Below, one piece after another: positions 1 through 4,825 of a stretch of DNA of 8,723 bases. Positions within the stretch are counted from its first letter, which is position 1. Every line of letters begins with the position of its first letter. The stretch comes from Caldifarciminota bacterium (GTDB lineage: Bacteria > Hydrothermota > UBA3072 > WFRC01): positions 1-8,723 of the forward strand of contig WFRC01000053.1 of the NCBI GenBank assembly GCA_015486685.1. The letters are read 5' to 3'. A model generated the notes under the pieces. That model was not told where the DNA came from. It worked only from the letters and a program-made list of their open reading frames with translations, and ran no database searches. A program made the translations under genes and the position numbers.

Positions 1-33
1 AATCACCACCACGAACACATTTGTTAATCCTTT

Positions 34-57
34 ACCCATCCACCCATCTACTCATTC
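34..57. repeat. Octamer array of ACCCATCY type, 3 units
   Basis: ACCCATCC (34-41), ACCCATCT (42-49) and ACTCATTC (50-57). The period here is 8 nt, unlike the 7-nt arrays to its right. Confidence 0.65.
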
Positions 58-67
58 ACTTCCTACG

Positions 68-95
68 TTTTACATTTTGCAATCTGCATTTTGCA
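68..95. repeat. Heptamer array of TTTTGCA type, 4 units
   Basis: Units start at 68, 75, 82 and 89. The units at 75 and 89 are identical (TTTTGCA); the others differ at one or two places. The same unit reappears at 295-301. Confidence 0.85.
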
Positions 96-104
96 TTAAA
101 TTAT

Positions 105-118
105 AAATCCCAAATCCA
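105..118. repeat. Heptamer dimer AAATCCM
   Basis: Two adjacent 7-nt units, AAATCCC (105-111) and AAATCCA (112-118). Short alone, but it matches the 7-nt spacing of its neighbours. Confidence 0.5.
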
Positions 119-127
119 AAAAGTAAT

Positions 128-159
128 CGCTTACCGCTATCCGCTAACTGCTTTCCGCC
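128..159. repeat. Heptamer array of CGCTWAC type, 4.5 units
   Basis: Units start at 128, 135, 142 and 149, with a partial unit at 156-159. They differ mainly at positions 5-6. The same unit family has only two full copies at 7419-7432. Confidence 0.85.
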
Positions 160-184
160 AAAAATAATGCGGAAGTATCTCGTT
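142..184. repeat. Copy 1 of the 43-nt dispersed intergenic block
   Basis: 38 of 43 bases match 7419-7461 without gaps. The block includes the last heptamers of the CGCTWAC array and the AAAAATAATG segment. Here the promoter-like -10 present in copy 2 is absent, because the array holds more units at this place. Confidence 0.8.
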
Positions 185-208
185 AAGCGTAAATCGTAAG
201 CCGTTAAT
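181..208. repeat. Heptamer array of CGTWARN type, 4 units
   Basis: Units at 181, 188, 195 and 202 all start CGT followed by T/A and A. It directly follows the end of the 43-nt dispersed block. Read on the opposite strand it resembles the ACGCYTT array at 261-288: 181-207 pairs with 258-284 at 20 of 27 positions. Confidence 0.8.
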
Positions 209-260
209 TGTAATAACTACGCTTATTTTATCCAACATTTAACCTCCAATCTATCTTCTC

Positions 261-288
261 ACGCTTTACGCCTTACGCTTCACGGTCT
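261..288. repeat. Heptamer array of ACGCYTT type, about 4 units
   Basis: Units start at 261, 268, 275 and 282, each with ACG. The last unit is diverged. It is related in inverted orientation to the array at 181-208. Confidence 0.8.
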
Positions 289-294
289 TTATTA

Positions 295-315
295 TTTTGC
301 ACTTTTCAATCTTCA
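295..315. repeat. Heptamer array, 3 units, containing the tldE stop codon
   Basis: Plus-strand units TTTTGCA (295-301), CTTTTCA (302-308) and ATCTTCA (309-315). On the minus strand each starts TGA or TGC, and the first triplet of the outermost unit is the TGA stop of tldE. Confidence 0.7.
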
Positions 316-1614
316 CTTTGTTGCTACCTTCATATCCTTAAATGCAAATGCAGGAGTATAAAGTCCAAATACCTCTTCTGTCTTATCTGAAATACATTTC
401 AGTTTCTTTATCATCTGGTAAGCATTGTCACCAATCATTACATTTTTTACCCTGCCCTGAATCTCTCCATTCCTTATATAAAAACCCAATGAAACATTTA
501 CAGAGAAATCTCCCGCGAGTATATTGGATTGACCGCCTCCTAAAACACCATAAATAATTAAGCCTTCTTTTGTATCTTTGATTATATCTTTAAGAGAAGT
601 ATCGCCAGGTGCAACATAGATATTTGTTGTGGAAGGCGATGGAGGTGTAGTGTAATTCCTCATACCATTTCCCATTGGTGAAATATTCAAAAGTTTCCCT
701 GTTTCAATATCCACATAAAAATTCTTCAATATCCCATTTTCGAAAAGATATTTTTTATTAGCAGGCGTTCCTTCATCGTCAAAAGGTTGTGTGTCAGCCC
801 CAAATGGTATCGTTGGGTCATCTATTATACTTACCCTTTTATCCAACATCTCTTCCCCTATCCTGTTTATTAACGGAGAATTACCTTTGAGCACAAGTTT
901 ACCATTGGCACCTGTTGTAAAGGCATCAAGAAATGTAGATACTGCAGATGGCATAAATATTATATCCATCTTTCCTGTTTTGATTTCTACTTCTTTATTT
1001 ATCATAGACCTTTGTTTTATGATTTCTGCTGCAAAATTCTCTGTATCATAATTAAGACGCGAAAGTGCCGTTCCCTTAAGAAGCCAGATAAAAGAGTTAT
1101 TCAACACAGTAAAACCCTCTGCATAATAATAGAAAAAGGTCTTTTTATAGGATATATTCAATCCAAAAGAGTTTAAGATGCTGACATTAGTATATCCACC
1201 ATTTATCTGCACTTCCATCTTCACATCGTCATATTTGCTATTTACCAGTTCTATATATTTTTTACCTTCTTCAACTGCTTTGTCGATTGAAAACTCCTCT
1301 GTTTTTTTATCAAACCAGATATTCCTCTCTGGCATTTTGATATTTGAAGGCAATTCAATATCTACCTTCCTGCCAAACCTTGCACTTTCCAATGCATTGT
1401 TGACCAATTTATCTACATCATCCAGTTTGTTTGTGCTTGAATATCCCAATCTGCCATCCTTAAATATCCTCAACCCCACGCCTTGAATTTCCTTCTTTTC
1501 AATAGAGTGGAGTCTTCCCTGGGTAAATTTTACGGGATTTTCACTCTTTGAAAGAAAGAATACCTCGGCTGCATCTGCCTTTTCTTTTGCCTTTCTCAAT
1601 ATCTTTTCAACCAT
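313..1614 (-). CDS. tldE: TldE/PmbA, non-metal subunit of the TldD/TldE protease
   Basis: 433 residues, close to E. coli PmbA (450). It is a paralogue of TldD that lacks the zinc motif: the corresponding segment reads MPSAVSTFLDAF (221-232) with no HExxxH, as expected for TldE. Shared fold landmarks are FDDEGTPANKKYLFENGIL (278-296), parallel to the TldD core, and the PmbA-type segment GGQSNILAGDFSVNVSLG (360-377). By family knowledge it pairs with TldD to close the proteolytic chamber and has no catalytic metal of its own. Translation is coupled to tldD (1-nt gap). The TGA stop (313-315) is the first triplet of a heptamer repeat unit that continues downstream to 295. No hairpin-plus-T-run terminator is visible after it. 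Confidence 0.95.
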   Translation of the reverse strand: MVEKILRKAKEKADAAEVFFLSKSENPVKFTQGRLHSIEKKEIQGVGLRIFKDGRLGYSSTNKLDDVDKLVNNALESARFGRKVDIELPSNIKMPERNIWFDKKTEEFSIDKAVEEGKKYIELVNSKYDDVKMEVQINGGYTNVSILNSFGLNISYKKTFFYYYAEGFTVLNNSFIWLLKGTALSRLNYDTENFAAEIIKQRSMINKEVEIKTGKMDIIFMPSAVSTFLDAFTTGANGKLVLKGNSPLINRIGEEMLDKRVSIIDDPTIPFGADTQPFDDEGTPANKKYLFENGILKNFYVDIETGKLLNISPMGNGMRNYTTPPSPSTTNIYVAPGDTSLKDIIKDTKEGLIIYGVLGGGQSNILAGDFSVNVSLGFYIRNGEIQGRVKNVMIGDNAYQMIKKLKCISDKTEEVFGLYTPAFAFKDMKVATK

Positions 1615-1615
1615 T

Positions 1616-2977
1616 TTATTTTCCTCCTATGATTACATTCTTTATCCTTATATGTGGTGAGCCATCCGATACAGGTAAAGGAAATTGCCCATTCTTTCCA
1701 CATCCACCCAAACCACCAAATAGTTGCTGGTCGTTTCCAATGGCATCTATATTCATAAGGGTCTCAAATACATTCCCTGTTAATATTACATCTCTCAACA
1801 TTCTGTCAACCTTCCCATTTTTGATTTTGTATGCCTTTGCAGAAGAAAATGTAAATTGCTCAAGCTCTGTCATTCCTCCAAGTGCCGCCACCGCATATAT
1901 ACCATCATCTATTTCCGATATCATTTCCTCAAACGATTTATCTCTGCCTTCAATATATGTGCAGGACATCCTTACTATGGGTGGATATGCATAAGTGATA
2001 GCCCTTGCATTACCTGTCAAATTCTCACCCATCTTATATGCAGTCTCTTTCGAATGAAGCCTCCCTACAAGAATACCATCCTTTATAAGATATGTCTTTT
2101 GTGATGGAATGCCCTCATCATCGTATGCATAATATCCTCTTTTCCCCTTTATTGTTCCATCATCTACAATAGAGAGTTCATCTACCCCAAATCTTTTTCC
2201 CAGTTTCATAATTTTTTTAATTTTTTCGTTCTCATAAATATGGTCTGCTTCACTAAGGTGTCCAAATGCCTCATGGGCAAAGACACCTGCAAGTTTAGGG
2301 TCGGCAATTACCGTATACTTACCTGCTTCTACTTTTTCTGCCTTTAACAGGTCAACGGCATCCTTTGCGACCTTTTCTACCTCCTGCTCATGACCCAATG
2401 CAGTATGCCAGCCTTCTGTTTCTCCTATTGTATCAAATGCAATCTGAACATTTGCCCCATCTTTTGCATAGGCGGAGAATCTTATGCCAGAATAGACTCT
2501 TTCTTCTACTGTTTCGCTACCAAGATTATCGTAAAAATACCTTCTAATGAATGTATCTTCATATCCTGTTTTCGTTGTTATAATCTTTGGAGCCCCGAGC
2601 AAAATATCATTATAGTGCTTTATAAGGTCATATTTTTCTTGTATGGTTATCTTTCTTGGGTCGTCCTCCATCTCAAGGTAGGTTTCGCCCTTAAAGGGAG
2701 CTAATTGCCTGAGCCCCCCATTCCCGGGTGAAGTCAATCTTGCCTGCTTCTCAGCAATCTTCACATATTCTATAATCCTTTTCGGGTCATTGAATGAAAC
2801 AAATCCCCATCCGCCTTTATAGAAAGCCCGTATGTTTCCTCCATAGGACGAATTGATACCTATTGAATCCAATTCTTTCCCTGCGAAGTAAACTTGAGAG
2901 TGTTCCCTTTCTTCCAGATGAATTTCGACATAATCTACGCTAACAGACTCCAGAGCCTTTTTAATCAATGTTTCCAT
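1616..2977 (-). CDS. tldD: TldD, metallopeptidase subunit of the TldD/TldE protease
   Basis: 453 residues from the ATG at 2977. TldD and TldE form a heteromeric zinc peptidase that cleaves unfolded or modified peptides inside a closed chamber. In E. coli it acts in microcin B17 maturation and CcdA antitoxin degradation. The zinc motif HEAFGH is at residues 235-240 (HExxxH: H235, E236, H240). The expected third ligand, a cysteine in GGLGGCGKNGQ, is C426. The middle region DDEGIPSQKTYLIKDGIL (286-303) is the conserved family core that recurs in TldE. There is no signal peptide; cytosolic. The length is close to that of E. coli TldD (481). It starts 1 nt after the LTD stop and ends 1 nt before tldE, and its last codons, GGA GGA, supply the ribosome site of tldE. 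The natural substrate here is unknown; nothing in the window looks like a modified-peptide precursor. Confidence 0.96.
   Translation of the reverse strand: METLIKKALESVSVDYVEIHLEEREHSQVYFAGKELDSIGINSSYGGNIRAFYKGGWGFVSFNDPKRIIEYVKIAEKQARLTSPGNGGLRQLAPFKGETYLEMEDDPRKITIQEKYDLIKHYNDILLGAPKIITTKTGYEDTFIRRYFYDNLGSETVEERVYSGIRFSAYAKDGANVQIAFDTIGETEGWHTALGHEQEVEKVAKDAVDLLKAEKVEAGKYTVIADPKLAGVFAHEAFGHLSEADHIYENEKIKKIMKLGKRFGVDELSIVDDGTIKGKRGYYAYDDEGIPSQKTYLIKDGILVGRLHSKETAYKMGENLTGNARAITYAYPPIVRMSCTYIEGRDKSFEEMISEIDDGIYAVAALGGMTELEQFTFSSAKAYKIKNGKVDRMLRDVILTGNVFETLMNIDAIGNDQQLFGGLGGCGKNGQFPLPVSDGSPHIRIKNVIIGGK
1622..1629 (-). promoter_or_regulatory. tldE Shine-Dalgarno within the last codons of tldD
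   Basis: Minus-strand ATAGGAGGAAAATAAAATG: GGAGG comes from the Gly-Gly codons of tldD and lies 8 nt before the tldE ATG at 1614. The TAA stop of tldD sits inside that spacing, so coupled translation is expected. Confidence 0.88.
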
Positions 2978-2978
2978 C

Positions 2979-2988
2979 TTACCTCCTC
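2979..2988 (-). promoter_or_regulatory. tldD Shine-Dalgarno overlapping the end of the LTD gene; decides the start
   Basis: The last LTD codons, AGG AGG TAA, form AGGAGGTAA, with GGAGG at 2986-2982 and 4 nt before the ATG at 2977. An earlier in-frame ATG at 2995 lies upstream of this site with no ribosome site of its own, so 2977 is the real start. Confidence 0.9.
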
Positions 2989-4613
2989 TTTCCAATAGAA
3001 AATGTTGTTTTATATTGGCTTATATTCCCTGAATCCATATCTTTGTCCATTAGATATAAGATATAAATTCCCATTGGGAGTGTTATGCCATTATTATCCA
3101 TACCGTTGTATATAATCATTTTTTCGCCACCAGCAAGTTTTTTTTCTATAATCTTGCGTTTTTTACCCAATCTATCAAAGATTATAATTTTAATATCATT
3201 TCTTAAAAATGGGAGTGAAAGATTAATAATACACCTGTCATCAATCCCATCGCCATCGGGTGTAAAATGTTTTGGGTTTATAGCCATAACTACTTCAGGT
3301 TGGGGTGCAGCTGGGATATATATTGAATTCCTTTCTCCGGGCGTGCCCCCTGTATCATTCAGACATTCCCCCCAATTGCCCTCAACCTCTGATGGAATGT
3401 CGGGATTTACCCTTTCAAGAGAATGCCCCTTTTCCGTATTATCGCCTTCATATATCACCTCATCAAATATAAAACCATCTTTAGAGGCTAACCTTATAGT
3501 ATCTCCTGTATTTTTTAAGGTGATTGTGTTTAACTCCTTTACCTCTCCGGAAATATTGCCATAATATGCAATCAGGTCTTGATAATCTTTGCATAATACT
3601 AAATAATCTTCTGGATTTAATATAATAGAAGGAATTTTCCATTCATTAATCTGCCAGCCCTCAAAATCTATGGGATGTGTTGAACGATTGTAAATCTCTA
3701 TATATTCATTACCTTCAATGGGTTGATACATAACTTCGTTGATTATTATATCTGTTACGACCATACCCTTTTTATAGTATCTAAAAGCCGTATCACTCTG
3801 GGTGCATACACCAATTCTATAAAACCCATCTGAAAGCGTTAATAAATATTTGATCTGGTATTGCTCATTCGGGATAAGTGAATCTATAATGATGGAGCGG
3901 ATAATTTCATCAGGTATATTATCCCTATCCTCATCTGTAAAAATATTAACGGTATCTTGATAAACAGTCTTCAATAATCCGTTACGGATAGCGGCAAAAA
4001 CAGTATCAGATATAATTGAAAAACTATCAATAAAAACAGAAGGAGGTCTATATACGGAATTTACCCTGCCTGGTGTTGAACCTGTGGTATCTGCTGACTG
4101 TGCCCAGTTATCAGGTGTATCAGGAGAAAGCGGATTAATCCTTTCCACAGAATATCCATCACCTGTTGAAATAGGGTATTTATATGTGCTGAGAGTCTCT
4201 CCGGATTTTGAAATCAGAAAAATAGGGTCTGTCATTGAAAGCCCATTCCCAATTGTTGTGTTACCAACTGTTACAATTATGCACCCTTTCGGGAAATCAT
4301 AAGGCATCACATATTCTCCATCTCCGGTATCAGGATATTCCGGGTCAAGGACGACGGCAAATGTCCCAGGAGGCACAAGGGTCGTGTTCAAAGTCGGGTC
4401 TGAATCATTAATTGGAGTATTAAACGGGATTATGGAATCCTTCGCATCTCCATCGCTAATAAAAAGGGCTCTTATATCAACCGTATCTGTGCCTGTATTA
4501 TATAACTCAACAAACTCATTTCTGTCCTCAGGTAAACCTACACCACTGCTCCCTTTAGGATTTGCCATCACCTCGTTAATTTCAATACTTGCAAACAATA
4601 GAATAAATATCAT
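2979..4613 (-). CDS. Secreted protein with two lamin-tail domains and a CHU_C/FlgD-like C-terminal domain
   Basis: 544 residues from the ATG at 4613. Lamin-tail domain 1 spans about 10-188 (IEINEVMANP, then NEFVELYN) and domain 2 about 287-432 (IIINEVMYQP, then EYIEIYNR). Each closes with the same kind of ending: an ERxNP motif (158-161, 400-404), a short NW segment and TGxTPGxxNSxY. Between them is a beta-rich Ig-like region (190-285) with an Asp-rich stretch (TDEDRDNIPDE). Residues 448-538 (HFTPDGDGIDDR, IFDRLGKKRK, LPMGIYILY) resemble CHU_C/FlgD-type domains at the ends of exported FCB proteins. Lamin-tail domains occur in surface proteins and secreted nucleases; no catalytic domain is seen, so adhesion or scaffolding is inferred. 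From the ATG the signal sequence is very short (MIFILLFAS) and has no Shine-Dalgarno. An in-frame AUU at 4628 would give MKLFPMIFILLFAS, a much better signal. The stop codon TAA is part of the tldD ribosome site. Confidence 0.87.
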   Translation of the reverse strand: MIFILLFASIEINEVMANPKGSSGVGLPEDRNEFVELYNTGTDTVDIRALFISDGDAKDSIIPFNTPINDSDPTLNTTLVPPGTFAVVLDPEYPDTGDGEYVMPYDFPKGCIIVTVGNTTIGNGLSMTDPIFLISKSGETLSTYKYPISTGDGYSVERINPLSPDTPDNWAQSADTTGSTPGRVNSVYRPPSVFIDSFSIISDTVFAAIRNGLLKTVYQDTVNIFTDEDRDNIPDEIIRSIIIDSLIPNEQYQIKYLLTLSDGFYRIGVCTQSDTAFRYYKKGMVVTDIIINEVMYQPIEGNEYIEIYNRSTHPIDFEGWQINEWKIPSIILNPEDYLVLCKDYQDLIAYYGNISGEVKELNTITLKNTGDTIRLASKDGFIFDEVIYEGDNTEKGHSLERVNPDIPSEVEGNWGECLNDTGGTPGERNSIYIPAAPQPEVVMAINPKHFTPDGDGIDDRCIINLSLPFLRNDIKIIIFDRLGKKRKIIEKKLAGGEKMIIYNGMDNNGITLPMGIYILYLMDKDMDSGNISQYKTTFSIGKRR

Positions 4614-4620
4614 AGGGAAT

Positions 4621-4648
4621 AATTTAATAAAATAAACAAAAAAGTCAA
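4621..4648 (-). promoter_or_regulatory. Weak second promoter candidate next to the LTD start
   Basis: TTGACT (4648-4643, 5/6) with a 16-nt T-rich spacer and TAAATT (4626-4621, 4/6). Transcripts would begin around 4614, practically at the ATG, giving a leaderless message. The -10 is poor and the A+T-rich setting makes chance matches likely. Confidence 0.25.
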
Positions 4649-4669
4649 TACCTTAATCTTTTGACTCTT

Positions 4670-4693
4670 TCTCAAAATGAGAGGGTTTTGAGA
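4670..4693. repeat. 8-bp inverted repeat in the leader of the LTD operon
   Basis: TCTCAAAA (4670-4677) and TTTTGAGA (4686-4693) are perfect complements around an 8-nt loop (4678-4685). The position lies about 40 nt into the predicted transcript. No T-run follows on the minus strand, so it is not a standard terminator. An operator or leader stem is possible. Confidence 0.6.
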
Positions 4694-4740
4694 CGAATTC
4701 TTATTTGCGACTGGTCATCATTTGCCTTTATTTACATTAC

Positions 4741-4768
4741 ACTATAACACCAAAATTTGTTTTGTCAA
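4741..4768 (-). promoter_or_regulatory. Strong sigma70-type promoter of the LTD-tldD-tldE operon
   Basis: On the minus strand a perfect TTGACA (4768-4763) is separated by 16 nt from TATAGT (4746-4741, 5/6). Transcription would begin near 4734, giving a leader of about 120 nt before the ATG at 4613. It lies in the gap between rnr and the next gene, exactly where an operon promoter is expected. Confidence 0.75.
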
Positions 4769-4825
4769 TATCGTGGATTAAATTTTTCCAAATTTTTAAT
4801 GGTTAGCCTGCTTCATTCCGTACTT

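Larger units (their letters stand above)
1..312. other. Repeat-rich intergenic region downstream of tldE
   Basis: No gene was found in 312 bases. Most of the stretch is covered by the successive short arrays listed separately. Only about 1-33, 160-180, 209-260 and 289-294 lie outside clear repeats, and 1-20 has a loose ACC/ACG pattern. No terminator, promoter or RNA gene is convincing here. Confidence 0.7.

Noticed and set aside
28..315. CRISPR array or direct-repeat locus
   Set aside because: Units are 7-8 nt with no spacers and several unrelated unit types; this is not CRISPR architecture and no cas gene is present.
342..557. Open frames on the plus strand across the whole window (up to 159 codons)
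   Set aside because: They lie opposite well-recognised minus-strand genes or in repeats, show no domain pattern and have no ribosome sites in logical places.
2978..2995. Earlier in-frame ATG for tldD at 2995
   Set aside because: It would overlap the LTD gene and lies upstream of the strong GGAGG that fits the ATG at 2977; the extra MERGGK has no support.
4670..4693. Intrinsic terminator for rnr
   Set aside because: The stem lies downstream of the next promoter and has no T-run on the minus strand.
4778..4801. A+T-rich palindrome just after rnr as terminator or operator
   Set aside because: Arms of 11 nt pair at only 9 positions, all A/T; in such A+T-rich DNA this is weak evidence.
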